Shown: positions 14,795 through 23,525 of the stretch, one piece after another | How positions within the stretch are numbered: the first letter of the stretch is position 1 | Layout of the letters: the number at the start of each line of letters is the position of its first letter | Assembly (NCBI GenBank): GCA_001766905.1 | Contig: MEKI01000091.1 | Coordinates: 77,031 to 109,206 of the forward strand | Reading direction: 5' to 3' | DNA from: Acidobacteria bacterium RBG_13_68_16 | Lineage (GTDB): Bacteria > Acidobacteriota > Thermoanaerobaculia > Thermoanaerobaculales > Thermoanaerobaculaceae | Length of the DNA: 32,176 nucleotides | Made by a program: the position numbers and the translations under genes | The notes under the pieces: generated by a model | The model's input: the letters and a program-made list of their open reading frames with translations, nothing else | Told to the model about the DNA's origin: nothing | Databases searched by the model: none

Positions 14795-15538
14795 ATGCAC
14801 GAGCAAGAGGTTGCCCGAGCGGCCGAGCTCCTTCGCTCGGCAGAGAGGGTCGTTGCCTTCACCGGCGCCGGCGTTTCGGCTGAGAGTGGCGTGCCGACTT
14901 TCCGCGGCGCCGGTGGGCTCTGGGAAGGGCAAGCGGTAGAGGAGCTCGCGAGTCCGCGCGGCTTCTACGCCGACCCCGTGAAGGTGTGGCGCTTCTACGA
15001 GGAGCGGCGGCGAAACCTGGCTGGCGTGAGGCCCAACCCGGCGCACCACGTGCTGGCGGGGTGGCAGGAGCGCTTCCCGCAGTATGCCGTCGTGACGCAG
15101 AACGTTGATGGGCTGCATCAGGCGGCCGGTGCACGCGGGGTGCTCGAGTTGCACGGCTCGATCTGGCGCGTGCGCTGTCTCGGCTGCGGGCGCGAGCGTG
15201 AGGAGCGCACGGTGCCGCTGTCTCAGGTGCCGCCGCTCTGCCCCGAGTGCGGGGCGATGGTGCGCCCGGCAGTCGTATGGTTCGGAGAGTTCCTCCCCGA
15301 GACGGTCATGGCGGCAGCGTTCGCGGCCATCGAGCGGTGCCAGGTGTTAGTGGTGGTTGGCACCTCGGCTGTTGTCTACCCTGCGGCGGGTTTCGTGGAA
15401 ATCGCGGCAGCCGCCGGGGCGAAGGTCATCGAGGTCAACCCCGAGGCGAGCAGCATGGCGCACTTCGCGGATGTCGCCCTGCGCGGTCCCGCCGGGCAGC
15501 TTCTGCCGTTGGTGGACGCACGACTTGAGGTGGCGTGA
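14795..15538 (+). CDS. cobB: Sir2-family NAD-dependent protein deacylase (class III type)
   Basis: 247 aa. It removes acyl groups from lysine using NAD+, giving nicotinamide and O-acyl-ADP-ribose, in the cytoplasm. Motifs: FTGAGVSAESGVPTFR (22-37), TQNVDGLH (101-108), catalytic H120 (ELHGS), zinc cysteines C128/C131 and C149/C152, and VVGTSAVVYPAA for NAD. The Y68-E-E-R71 sequence in VWRFYEERRR is the Tyr-x-x-Arg pair that, in class III sirtuins such as CobB and SIRT5, binds acidic acyl groups, so desuccinylase or demalonylase activity is plausible. A -10-like TAGAAT ends six bases before the ATG, which suggests a leaderless message. The stop overlaps radC by 4 bases. Confidence 0.93.
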   Translation: MHEQEVARAAELLRSAERVVAFTGAGVSAESGVPTFRGAGGLWEGQAVEELASPRGFYADPVKVWRFYEERRRNLAGVRPNPAHHVLAGWQERFPQYAVVTQNVDGLHQAAGARGVLELHGSIWRVRCLGCGREREERTVPLSQVPPLCPECGAMVRPAVVWFGEFLPETVMAAAFAAIERCQVLVVVGTSAVVYPAAGFVEIAAAAGAKVIEVNPEASSMAHFADVALRGPAGQLLPLVDARLEVA

Positions 15539-16224
15539 CGGTGCGCGTCTCGGAGCTCTCGCCAGCGGAGCGGCCTCGGGAGAAGCTGCTCGAGAAAGGC
15601 CCCGAGGCACTCTCGGACGCCGAGTTGCTCGCGGTGCTGTTGCGCACCGGCGTCTCCGGCACGGACGTGCTGGCGATGGCCCAGCACTGGCTGGACGAGA
15701 CTGGAGGTCTCGAGAGCCTGGCACGGGCGGACACACGCGAGATCATGCGCCGGAAGGGCGTGGGGCTCGCCAAGGGCGCAGTCGTGGCGGCGGCGCTGGA
15801 GCTGGGCAGGCGGCTCGCCAGGAGGCGACTCGTCGGGCAGCGGCTCCTCGATCGGCCGGAGGCTGCCGCGGACTACCTGAGGCGCCAGTACGGCCACGAG
15901 CGCGTCGAGGTGTTTGGCACGCTCACCCTCGACGTGCGGCACCGACTTCTGCGCATCCATGAACTGCACCGCGGCGCGCGCTCTCACGCGGACATCGAGC
16001 CCGCCGAGGTCTTCAACAGCGCAATCGTGGACAACGCCCACGCCGTGATCGTGTGGCACACGCACCCGTCCGGCGACCCGACTCCAAGCGGTGACGACGA
16101 GGCGCTGACCCGCCGTCTGGCGGATGCCGGCCGGCTGCTCGGCATCGCGGTGCTGGACCACCTCGTGGTGGCGAGCGGCGGCTTCACGTCGCTCCGCCAG
16201 CGGGGCGTTCTGCCCGTCACCTGA
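15535..16224 (+). CDS. radC: RadC / UPF0758-family JAB (MPN) domain protein
   Basis: 229 aa from GTG 15535, whose GTGA overlaps the sirtuin stop, so the two are translationally coupled; GTG 15541 is an alternative. The N-terminal helix-hairpin-helix part reads RPREKLLEKGPEALSDAELLAVLLRTG and includes RRKGVGLAKGAVVAAALELG. The C-terminal JAMM metalloprotease-like motif is complete: H175-T-H177, S185 and D188 in HTHPSGDPTPSGDD. Despite its name, E. coli RadC has no established role in recombination repair and the family's activity is unproven. Pairing with a sirtuin is unusual to my knowledge, though shared transcription does not prove shared function. Confidence 0.93.
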   Translation: MTVRVSELSPAERPREKLLEKGPEALSDAELLAVLLRTGVSGTDVLAMAQHWLDETGGLESLARADTREIMRRKGVGLAKGAVVAAALELGRRLARRRLVGQRLLDRPEAAADYLRRQYGHERVEVFGTLTLDVRHRLLRIHELHRGARSHADIEPAEVFNSAIVDNAHAVIVWHTHPSGDPTPSGDDEALTRRLADAGRLLGIAVLDHLVVASGGFTSLRQRGVLPVT

Positions 16225-16364
16225 GCGCCCAGTCGGGGCGCACGCCGTGATGCAGGAACACGGGAAAGCGTGTATGCTCTTCGTGCCCAGCCACGTAGGG
16301 GTTGGCCTGGGGGCCTGCCGGGCCAGCGCTTCTGGCGCGGGTCTCGACGCAGGAGGCGAGCGAG

Positions 16365-17504
16365 TTGGACAGAAAACCCACAACGCCCGGCGACGTGTCC
16401 AGCGCCAAGCTTACCGGAAAGCTCGAAGAGGGGACCCTTTCAGGGCTCCTGCAGATGCTGTCCGCCAAGCGCCGGAGCGGCAAGCTGTCGCTCGCGACCC
16501 GGGACGCTCACGGGCTGGTGGTGCTCCAGGACGGGAACATCGTCTACGCCGCCTCCAACTCGGCACGCGAGGCGTTCGGGAACATCCTGATTCGCCACGA
16601 ACTCATCGACGACAGTGCTCTCATGCAAGCGCTCGAGCAGCAACACGCCTCCGGGCAGCAGAAACGGCTCGGGACGATCCTGGTCGAGACGGGCGCCATC
16701 TCGCAGGAGGACCTCGAGAACGTGCTGCGCGAGCAGACGGTGGGCATCATCCGGGAGCTGCTGGGCTGGCATGAGGGCTACTTCACGTTCGAGCCGCTTA
16801 CGATCGCCGGGCGCGAGTTGGGCGTCGACGCCAGGGACCTGGTAATGGACGAGGGCCTTGACGCCGAGCTCCTCTCGCACAGTTCAGCCAAAGCGGTCGC
16901 CCCCGTTCGCGGGCCGGCTCGAACGGAGATGCCGGAGGGGTCCACGGCCGCCGTCCAGAGCGAAGGGGTGGCATCCGCGACCCTGACCACGCTCAAGGAG
17001 GTCATGGCGGAGCTGCGTGCCCCCACTTTCGGCGGGGAGATCACGGTCTGGTTGCTTCGCCATGCCGCCGGCATCATGAAGCGATGCATTCTCTTCTCGT
17101 ATTCGCGCGACTGGATCCGGGGCATGGGCCAGGTCGGCCTCGACTCCGAGGGCGGCGGCGCCGGAGAGATCTCCAACGTGAGGGTCCCCGCCAACGAGAC
17201 GTCGGTGTTCACCCGCGTGGTGGAGACCCGGGGAAGCTACCAGGGGGAGCTGCCGAGGGGTCCGTGGAACGAGTACCTGGCGATCCAGCTCGGGGGGATG
17301 ACACCGCCGGAAGTGGTGGTTATCCCGATGATCGTGAACGGCAGCGTGGTCGCGCTGCTCTACGGAGACAACCTTCCGGCCGGCAATCCAATCGGGCCGA
17401 TCGACGCCGTCGAGGTCCTCATGCTCGAAGCCGGGCTCGCGATGGAGAAGACCACCCTCGAGATTCGGCTGCGGACCCTCCAGGAGCGGCTCGGCGGCGC
17501 GTAA
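16365..17504 (+). CDS. DUF4388 (PATAN-like) protein with C-terminal GAF-like domain
   Basis: 379 aa from a TTG start chosen because AGGAGG lies eight bases upstream; the earlier ATG at 16302 has no such site. Residues ~12-150 match DUF4388: KLEEGTLSGLLQMLSAKRRSGKLSL, LVVLQDGNIVYAASN, AFGNILIRHELID, RLGTILVETGAISQEDLENVLREQ and LLGWHEGYFTFEP. A linker leads to a GAF-like module from ~residue 215 (WLLRHAAGIMKRCILFSYSRDWIRGMGQ, VVIPMIVNGSVVALLYGDN). DUF4388 proteins in Acidobacteriota, Myxococcota and cyanobacteria act in signalling and motility circuits, with no catalytic role known. It may partner with receivers such as those at 7269, which is inference. Confidence 0.85.
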   Translation: MDRKPTTPGDVSSAKLTGKLEEGTLSGLLQMLSAKRRSGKLSLATRDAHGLVVLQDGNIVYAASNSAREAFGNILIRHELIDDSALMQALEQQHASGQQKRLGTILVETGAISQEDLENVLREQTVGIIRELLGWHEGYFTFEPLTIAGRELGVDARDLVMDEGLDAELLSHSSAKAVAPVRGPARTEMPEGSTAAVQSEGVASATLTTLKEVMAELRAPTFGGEITVWLLRHAAGIMKRCILFSYSRDWIRGMGQVGLDSEGGGAGEISNVRVPANETSVFTRVVETRGSYQGELPRGPWNEYLAIQLGGMTPPEVVVIPMIVNGSVVALLYGDNLPAGNPIGPIDAVEVLMLEAGLAMEKTTLEIRLRTLQERLGGA

Positions 17505-17622
17505 GGTTGCCGCACGCTCACTCCTCTCACAACCCACGAAGCGAACGCAACGCGCGCGGCGGTTCCGTTGCGCTTCACGTCGCGGTGCTATCCTTTGCGT
17601 CCTGAGGGATGAAGGAGAGGCC

Positions 17623-19545
17623 GTGGCGCGCGACACCTTCTACATCACGACACCGATCTACTACGTGAACGACCTACCCCACATCGGGCACATCTACACG
17701 ACTGTCGTGGCGGATACCGTGGCGCGGTACAAGCGGATGCGCGGCTTCGACGTGCGTTTCCTCACCGGGACCGACGAGCACGGCCAGAAGATGGACCGCA
17801 CCGCGAAGCAGCAGGGCCTGCCCCCGAAAGCACTGGCGGACCGCGTGGTGAGCCGGTACCACGAGCTGTGGCGAACACTCTCGATCACCAACGATGACTT
17901 CATCCGCACCACGGAGCCGCGGCATCACGCGGGCGTCCACGCGCTCATAGCGCTGCTAAAGGCGAAAGGCGACATCTACAAGGGGTCCTACGAAGGGTGG
18001 TACTGCGCAGGGTGCGAGGCGTTCTTCCCCGAATCGCAGCTGGTGGACGGCAAGTGCCCGGACCAGGGCCACCCCGTCGAGATGCTCAAGGAGGAATCGT
18101 ACTTCTTTCGGCTTTCGGCCTACCAGGAGCCCCTACTGCGCTTCTACCGGGAAAACCCTGAGTGCATCCGCCCGGCCTCCCGCTACAACGAGGTGGTGCG
18201 CTTCGTCGAGATGGGCCTCAAGGACCTCTCGATCTCACGCGTCTCGCTGAAGTGGGGGATCCCGTGGCCGGGTGACCCCGAGCACGTGGTGTATGTATGG
18301 CTGGACGCCCTGGCGAACTACATCACGGCCCTCGGCTTCGGCTCGGCGGACCAGACGCTCTACCGGCGCTACTGGCCTGCGACCCTGCACTTCGTGGGCA
18401 AGGACATCCTGCGCTTCCACTGCGTGTACTGGCCCGCGTTCCTGATGTCTGCCGACCTTCCCCTCCCCGAGCAGGTCTTCGGCCACGGCTGGTGGCTGCG
18501 GGACGAGCGCAAGATGTCGAAATCACTCGGGAACGTCGTGCGCCCGGACTACCTCATCGAGCGCTTCGGGCCGGACGCCCTTCGCTACTTTCTGTTGCGT
18601 GAGATGACGTTCGGGCAGGATGCCAGCTTTTCCGACGAGGGTTTCCTGGGTCGGTACAACGCCGACCTGGCCAACGGCCTGGGCAACGCATCGTCGCGGG
18701 TGCTTGCGATGGCGCGCCGCTACTTCGACGGGAAGACCCCGCCCGAGCCGTGCGAGGAGAGCCCCCTGCGGGACGTGGCCGAGGGCGCCGTGCGCCGCTA
18801 CATCGAGGCGATGGACGACTACGAGTTCCAGCGCGCCCTCGAGGGCATTTGGGAGCTGCTGACGGCCGTGGACGGCTACGTCAACGAGAAGGCGCCGTGG
18901 GCGATCGTCAAGGCCGAGGGCGTCACCTCGCTGCGGGTGGGTCGCGTACTTTACAACTGCCTCGAGGCGCTGCGCCTGGCGGCCGTGATGGTGGGTCCCG
19001 TGATGCCGGGCACGGCCGCGCGCCTTCTGGCGCAGCTCGGCATCACGCCGGCGGTCGCCACCGAGAACGCACTGCGCTGGGGCGGCCTGGCAGTAAACCG
19101 GATGCTCGGCGAGGAGGGGGCGCTGTTCCCCCGTGCTGATGTCGAGGCCTTTTTCGCGGAGGTCAACGTGGACGAGTCGAAACCCGATGGAGCTACGGCC
19201 CCGGCGACGGCCGAGGGCGATCTGCTCGGCATCGAGGAATTCGCCCGAATGAAGCTGGTGGTCGGGCAGGTGATGGTCGCCGAGCGCGTCCCCAAGTCCA
19301 AGAAGCTCGTTCGCTTGGAGGTGGACCTGGGCGAGGGGAGCCTGCGGCAGCTCGTGGCGGGGATCGGCGCCCAGTACGAACCTGAGAGGCTCATCGGCCG
19401 CCGGATCGTTGTGGTGGCAAACCTCAAGCCGGCAGTCCTGATGGGCGTCGAGTCGCGGGGGATGCTGCTCGCTGCTTCGGTGGAGGGCGCTCCGTACTTG
19501 CTCTCGGTAGACGCCGACGTGCCGCCAGGCACCGGAGTGAAATGA
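17623..19545 (+). CDS. metG: Methionyl-tRNA synthetase
   Basis: 640 aa; it charges tRNA-Met with methionine using ATP. GTG 17623 follows GGAGAGG. Signatures: HIGH at 20-23 (LPHIGHIYT), KMSKS at 297-301, a zinc knuckle with C128/C131 and C145 plus H150 (CAGC, CPDQGH), and the anticodon-binding helices (NGLGNASSRVLAM). The C-terminal ~100 residues from IEEFARMKLVVGQV are the EMAPII-type tRNA-binding domain, ending NLKPAVLMGVESRGMLLAAS, which dimerises the enzyme and aids tRNA binding. Length is normal for this form. A -10-like TATCCT lies 28 bases upstream, but a well-spaced -35 is missing. It is followed by a repeat fragment, not another translation gene. Confidence 0.97.
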   Translation: MARDTFYITTPIYYVNDLPHIGHIYTTVVADTVARYKRMRGFDVRFLTGTDEHGQKMDRTAKQQGLPPKALADRVVSRYHELWRTLSITNDDFIRTTEPRHHAGVHALIALLKAKGDIYKGSYEGWYCAGCEAFFPESQLVDGKCPDQGHPVEMLKEESYFFRLSAYQEPLLRFYRENPECIRPASRYNEVVRFVEMGLKDLSISRVSLKWGIPWPGDPEHVVYVWLDALANYITALGFGSADQTLYRRYWPATLHFVGKDILRFHCVYWPAFLMSADLPLPEQVFGHGWWLRDERKMSKSLGNVVRPDYLIERFGPDALRYFLLREMTFGQDASFSDEGFLGRYNADLANGLGNASSRVLAMARRYFDGKTPPEPCEESPLRDVAEGAVRRYIEAMDDYEFQRALEGIWELLTAVDGYVNEKAPWAIVKAEGVTSLRVGRVLYNCLEALRLAAVMVGPVMPGTAARLLAQLGITPAVATENALRWGGLAVNRMLGEEGALFPRADVEAFFAEVNVDESKPDGATAPATAEGDLLGIEEFARMKLVVGQVMVAERVPKSKKLVRLEVDLGEGSLRQLVAGIGAQYEPERLIGRRIVVVANLKPAVLMGVESRGMLLAASVEGAPYLLSVDADVPPGTGVK

Positions 19546-19572
19546 CCGCCGCACGCGCTCGCGCGGGCTGCG

Positions 19573-19613
19573 GTCATCCTGACCCTGAGCAGAGCGAGGG
19601 GGAAGGATCCCGA
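19573..19613. repeat. Partial dispersed repeat after metG, related to the dnaE2 element
   Basis: GTCATCCTGACCCTGAGC followed by AGAGCGAGGGGGAAGGATCCC shares the TCATCCTGA start and GAAGGATCCC core with the element inside dnaE2. The mirrored right half is absent. It lies in the spacer between metG and the racemase gene. Confidence 0.6.
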
Positions 19614-19653
19614 GGCATACCGAGGCCGAAGTGACCCTCTCGCAACGTGCGCC

Positions 19654-20925
19654 ATGATTCTCCGCCTGCCCTACGGGCGCGGGACGATCACCGCGGACCT
19701 CCGCGGCCTGCACTGTCACGAGCTGCGACCGGCCACACCACGACGCGTCGCCCCCGTAAGGGACCTGGCCGCGGAGGCGCTCGACCACCCTGCCGAAGGG
19801 CCGTCCATTACGGAACTTGCCCGAGGTGTTCACCGCGTCACGGTGCTCGTCCCCGATGCGACCCGAAAGGTGCCGTTGCCGGAGATCCTGCCACTGGTCT
19901 TCGAGCGCCTTAGCCATGCCGGCGTCGAGGCCCGAGGAATCACGGTGCTGGTGGCGTGTGGGACCCATCCTTCAGGGGATGCGGAATCCCTCGCGAGCCT
20001 GCTCGGCCCGATTCCCAACGAGATTCGCGTGATCCAGCACGACGCCCGTGATACGGCCTCGCTCGTGAGCGTGGGCACAGTTCCCTCGGGGCTTGCGGTC
20101 AGGCTTAACCGCGCGGCGCTGGAGGCAGACCTGCTGGTTGCGGTGTCATCGGTCCAGCACCACTACTTCGCCGGGTTCGGGGGAGGTCCCAAGCTTGTCT
20201 TCCCCGGGGTTGCCGGGTACGAGGAGACCCAGGCGAATCACGCCAGGGTCATCGACCTGACCACGGACCCGCCCGGCCGCCACCCGCGCTGCGAGCCCGG
20301 CATGCTGGACGGCAACCCTGTCGCCGAAGAGATTGCCCTGGCCGCAAATCTGCGGCCTCCCGACTTCGCGCTGCTGCTGGTGGGCGGCGAGGACGGGCGC
20401 CCGGCCTGGTCGGCGGGCGGAACCCTCTCCGCGACGTTCCCGAGCGCCTGCGCTCGGGCTCGCGCGTGGTTCGAGGTGGAGGGCGGGCCGTTTCGCCGGG
20501 TGATCGTGACCGCGGGCGGCTACCCCACGGACCACACGCTGATCCAGGCGCACAAGGCACTCGACGCGGCGTGCCGTTTTGCGGCACCCGACGCCGAGGT
20601 GTTGTTCGTCGCGGAGTGCCACGGCGGGCCCGGATCCCCCGACATCGAGCCGTTCCTCGCAGACCCAAGAGTGTCGGCGATCGTGGCGCGTCTCGCGGGT
20701 GGCTACGTGCAGTACGGTCACACCGCGCTGCGCCTGATCGAGAAGACCGGCGCCTTCCGCGTTCTGGCGAAAACCGGGCTTCCCGCCGACCTTTCGGAGC
20801 GCCTCGGCCTGCACGTCGTCGCCGACGTCCAGGAGGTACTCGGGCAGTGGCGTGAGCAGGCCCCGCAGGAGGCCGTCGGCCTCATGGTCGGTCCGATCGT
20901 GTATCCACGCAGGGCCACTCACTAG
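19654..20925 (+). CDS. LarA-family nickel-dependent racemase/epimerase
   Basis: 423 aa. LarA enzymes racemise or epimerise 2-hydroxy acids by hydride transfer on a nickel-pincer nucleotide. Residues equivalent to those of Lactiplantibacillus LarA are in register: D68/R71 (PDATRK), H105 (CGTHP), H169-H170 then K180 in HHYFAGFGGGPKLVFPG (K180 would carry the cofactor) and H196 (NHARV). Instead of the usual GxHR the first motif reads GTHP. Lactate is only one possible substrate. The cofactor genes larB, larC and larE are not in this window. No good ribosome site precedes the ATG; the spacer before it contains a dispersed repeat. Confidence 0.85.
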   Translation: MILRLPYGRGTITADLRGLHCHELRPATPRRVAPVRDLAAEALDHPAEGPSITELARGVHRVTVLVPDATRKVPLPEILPLVFERLSHAGVEARGITVLVACGTHPSGDAESLASLLGPIPNEIRVIQHDARDTASLVSVGTVPSGLAVRLNRAALEADLLVAVSSVQHHYFAGFGGGPKLVFPGVAGYEETQANHARVIDLTTDPPGRHPRCEPGMLDGNPVAEEIALAANLRPPDFALLLVGGEDGRPAWSAGGTLSATFPSACARARAWFEVEGGPFRRVIVTAGGYPTDHTLIQAHKALDAACRFAAPDAEVLFVAECHGGPGSPDIEPFLADPRVSAIVARLAGGYVQYGHTALRLIEKTGAFRVLAKTGLPADLSERLGLHVVADVQEVLGQWREQAPQEAVGLMVGPIVYPRRATH

Positions 20926-20990
20926 CTCGATCCCTTCAAATGGGGTCACGGCACACTACCCGAATCGTTGTCGCCCAATTGGGTCGACCC

Positions 20991-21674
20991 TCATGCCCCC
21001 GGCGTGCGGATCGGGCCCACTCGCTCGACCGCACCCGCCGGGACGGTAGTCGCCGGCAGCAGGAACGCCCGCACCGGAGAGGCCTCCACGTTGGGCAGCC
21101 GCAGCGGGGCGGCGACCAGGGTATAGGTGCCCGGGATGACGCCGCTGAAGTCCAACCCCTCCAGGATCGCGATCGACTGTGCGACGCAACGCCGGTGGGA
21201 CGGGAGGTCGACCGCCGTGGGGTCATCCACCGAGGGCGTGTCGATGCCAACGAGAATCGCGCCCGAACGGACGAGGAAGTCAACGAGGCGGGGGGCCAGA
21301 CTCGCAAAGGTCGCCGGGATCGGTGCTTCGAGAGCCCAGGTCCAGGTGGCGAAGAGCACGCGAGGGGTGGCAGGCTTCCACCCGCTCGGGAGGTCGTTTT
21401 CGGAGATCGCACGATCGTGACCCGGGAGTCCGAGGACCTCGCACGGTCCAACGCAAACCGAGAGAGGAACGCCCGCCACATCGCGGCCGTGGGGGTCGAG
21501 GTGCAGGGGGGCGTCGAGGTGGGTTCCGAGGTGGGGGGAGAACTGCAGGCAGGACACGGCGGCCGTCACGGTGCCGTGCGCCTGCGTCCAGCGCTTCGAG
21601 AACGCCACGTCGCCTGGCCACGCGGCAGTGGTCGGCCCGAGGGGCCGGGTGATGTCGATGATCTTGCCGATCAC
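20991..21674 (-). CDS. Cyclase-family metal-dependent amidohydrolase, KynB-like
   Basis: 227 aa from a GTG with GAGAGGA upstream. The metal-binding signature HLGTHLDAPLH is present, with H48, H52, D54 and H58 as ligands or catalytic residues, as in bacterial kynurenine formamidase. AAWPGDVAFSKRW near the start resembles the KynB substrate loop, and GIDTPSVDD is also family-typical. KynB hydrolyses N-formylkynurenine to kynurenine in tryptophan breakdown. Neither tryptophan dioxygenase nor kynureninase is nearby, so another cyclic or formylated amide may be the substrate. It is convergent with the racemase gene and divergent from the polyamine operon, 172 bases away. Confidence 0.85.
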   Translation of the reverse strand: MIGKIIDITRPLGPTTAAWPGDVAFSKRWTQAHGTVTAAVSCLQFSPHLGTHLDAPLHLDPHGRDVAGVPLSVCVGPCEVLGLPGHDRAISENDLPSGWKPATPRVLFATWTWALEAPIPATFASLAPRLVDFLVRSGAILVGIDTPSVDDPTAVDLPSHRRCVAQSIAILEGLDFSGVIPGTYTLVAAPLRLPNVEASPVRAFLLPATTVPAGAVERVGPIRTPGA

Positions 21675-21727
21675 CCGGCTATCCTCTCACGATTGGCGCG
21701 GACCGGGAAAGGCGACTGCCCGGCGGG

Positions 21728-21756
21728 TTGACAACAACAAACACCGCGCCGATCCT
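21728..21756 (+). promoter_or_regulatory. Promoter of the polyamine operon
   Basis: A perfect -35 TTGACA (21728-21733), a 17-base spacer and -10-like GATCCT (21751-21756, 3 of 6). It lies about 90 bases before the decarboxylase ATG, in the divergent spacer with the cyclase gene. The strong -35 and exact spacing support it despite the weak -10. Confidence 0.55.
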
Positions 21757-21846
21757 GAGTGCGACTCGGTCGGTGCTTGATGTCGCCGAGGTTTCCGACT
21801 ACGCTCCGCATCTCCCGCGACGCGGGGGATCGACAGGGAGGGCCGA

Positions 21847-22404
21847 ATGCCAACACACCTCGTGCCGAAGAGGCTCTACCTCACGAACGGTGTCGGCGTT
21901 CACGCGGAGAAGCTCCAGTCGTTCGAGCTCGCGCTCAGGGACGCCGGGCTCGCGTACCTCAACCTGGTTTCGGTATCGTCCATCTACCCGCCCGGCTGCA
22001 GGATCGTCACACGCGCCAGGGGCGAGGAGTACCTGGAGCCGGGGCAGATCGGTTTCGTGGTGATGAGCCGGTCCGAGTCCAACGAGCCTCACCGGATGAT
22101 CGCAGCCTCGATCGGCGTGGCCGTGCCGGCGGACCGCCGCATGTACGGCTACCTCTCGGAGCACCACTCGTTCGGACAGACGGGCAAGGAGGCGGGGGAC
22201 TACGCCGAGGACCTGGCGGCGTCGATGCTCGCCTCCACTCTGGGCGTGGAGTTCGACGAGAACCAGTCGTGGGACGAGAAGCGCCAGATCTGGAAGATCT
22301 CGAACAAGATCGTGACCACCCGCAACGTCACGCAGTCCGCCGTGGTCGGCCGATCCGGGAAGTGGACCACCGTGGTCGCCGCCGCGATGATGCTGTTCGA
22401 CTAG
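21847..22404 (+). CDS. pdaD: Pyruvoyl-dependent arginine decarboxylase
   Basis: 185 aa with GGGAGGG upstream. It converts arginine to agmatine and CO2 with a pyruvoyl group made by self-cleavage rather than PLP. The cleavage site is in [12 protein letters not shown]: cutting between S44 and S45 would turn S45 into the pyruvoyl residue, as in the Methanocaldococcus enzyme (SS before I-x-PP). The later blocks [22 protein letters not shown] and the C-terminal VVAAAMMLF are also conserved. The type is best known from archaea and chlamydiae but occurs in several bacterial phyla. It is first in a three-gene operon with agmatinase, so the role is biosynthetic polyamine supply. Confidence 0.93.
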   Translation: MPTHLVPKRLYLTNGVGVHAEKLQSFELALRDAGLAYLNLVSVSSIYPPGCRIVTRARGEEYLEPGQIGFVVMSRSESNEPHRMIAASIGVAVPADRRMYGYLSEHHSFGQTGKEAGDYAEDLAASMLASTLGVEFDENQSWDEKRQIWKISNKIVTTRNVTQSAVVGRSGKWTTVVAAAMMLFD

Positions 22405-22412
22405 GTGGAGCC

Positions 22413-23525
22413 ATGGCCGACCCCAAGACGCGGTTCCTGGGTGGCGCGCGGATCCTGCCGCAGCGCGTGCGCGGCGAGATGACGGCAGCGCAACTTGTCG
22501 ATGGGGTGTTCACCGCATACAACGCCGCGCGACTGCGCGAGGCGGCACGACTGCTCGCGACCAAGATGCTCGCGCCCGACACAACCGTTGCGGCTTCGCT
22601 CACGGGCGCCCTGACCCCGGGAGGTTACGGGATCTCGTGCCTGATCCCCCTGGTCGAGGCCGGGTTTGTCGACTGGATCGTCTCCACCGGAGCGAACCTC
22701 TACCACGACCTCCACTTCGGCTTGGGGATGCGGCTCCACCATGGCTCACCGTTCGTCTCCGACGTGGAGCTGCGTAAGGCCGGAGTGATCCGCATCTACG
22801 ACGTCTTCTTCGACTACAAGGTCCTGCTGGACACCGATGCGTTCGTGCGTGAGGTGATCCAGGCCCCGGAGTTCCAGCGCCCGATGTCCTCCGCCGAATT
22901 CCACAACGTTCTCGGTCGCTACGTGACCGAGCGCGAAAAGGTCCTCAAGATCGAGGGGAGCTCCCTGCTTGCAGCGTGCCACAGGGCAGCCGTCCCCGTT
23001 TACACGTCATCGCCGGGCGACTCCTCAATCGGCATGAACGTGGCGGCGCTGGCGCTGACCGGCTCGAGGCTCACCATCGACCCCAACCTCGACGTCAACG
23101 AGACAGCCGCCCTCGTGTACGACGCCAAACGGTCCGGTGGGAAGAGTGCGGTCCTGATCCTCGGAGGCGGTAGCCCGAAGAACTTTTTGCTCCAAACCGA
23201 GCCCCAAATTCAGGAGGTCCTGGGGCTCGAGGAGAGGGGCCATGACTACTTCCTGCAGGTCACCGATGCCCGCCCCGACACCGGCGGTCTCTCCGGGGCG
23301 ACGCCGGCCGAGGCGGTGTCGTGGGGAAAGATCGACCCTGATCAGCTTCCCGACGCGGTTGTGGTTTACACGGACACGACCATCGCGCTGCCGCTGCTCA
23401 CCGCTTACGCGCTCGCCAACCGGGAGCCGCGCCCGCTCAAACGCCTCTATGATCGTCGCGAGCAGATGCTCGGTCGGCTCCGGGAGGACTATCTTGCCGC
23501 CCGTGGGAGCAAAGGGAATGACTGA
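22413..23525 (+). CDS. Deoxyhypusine synthase-family enzyme (bacterial; product uncertain)
   Basis: 370 aa, starting eight bases after the decarboxylase stop with GGTGGAG between. Deoxyhypusine synthase transfers the aminobutyl group of spermidine, via NAD, to a lysine of eIF5A. The catalytic lysine is kept as K306 in AVSWGKID, with [23 protein letters not shown] and [15 protein letters not shown] around the NAD site. Bacteria have no eIF5A, and related enzymes are known that transfer aminobutyl to putrescine to make homospermidine. Placed between agmatine- and putrescine-forming enzymes, homospermidine synthase-like activity is a reasonable guess, but the acceptor cannot be read from sequence. 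The stop overlaps the agmatinase start by 8 bases. Confidence 0.88.
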   Translation: MADPKTRFLGGARILPQRVRGEMTAAQLVDGVFTAYNAARLREAARLLATKMLAPDTTVAASLTGALTPGGYGISCLIPLVEAGFVDWIVSTGANLYHDLHFGLGMRLHHGSPFVSDVELRKAGVIRIYDVFFDYKVLLDTDAFVREVIQAPEFQRPMSSAEFHNVLGRYVTEREKVLKIEGSSLLAACHRAAVPVYTSSPGDSSIGMNVAALALTGSRLTIDPNLDVNETAALVYDAKRSGGKSAVLILGGGSPKNFLLQTEPQIQEVLGLEERGHDYFLQVTDARPDTGGLSGATPAEAVSWGKIDPDQLPDAVVVYTDTTIALPLLTAYALANREPRPLKRLYDRREQMLGRLREDYLAARGSKGND

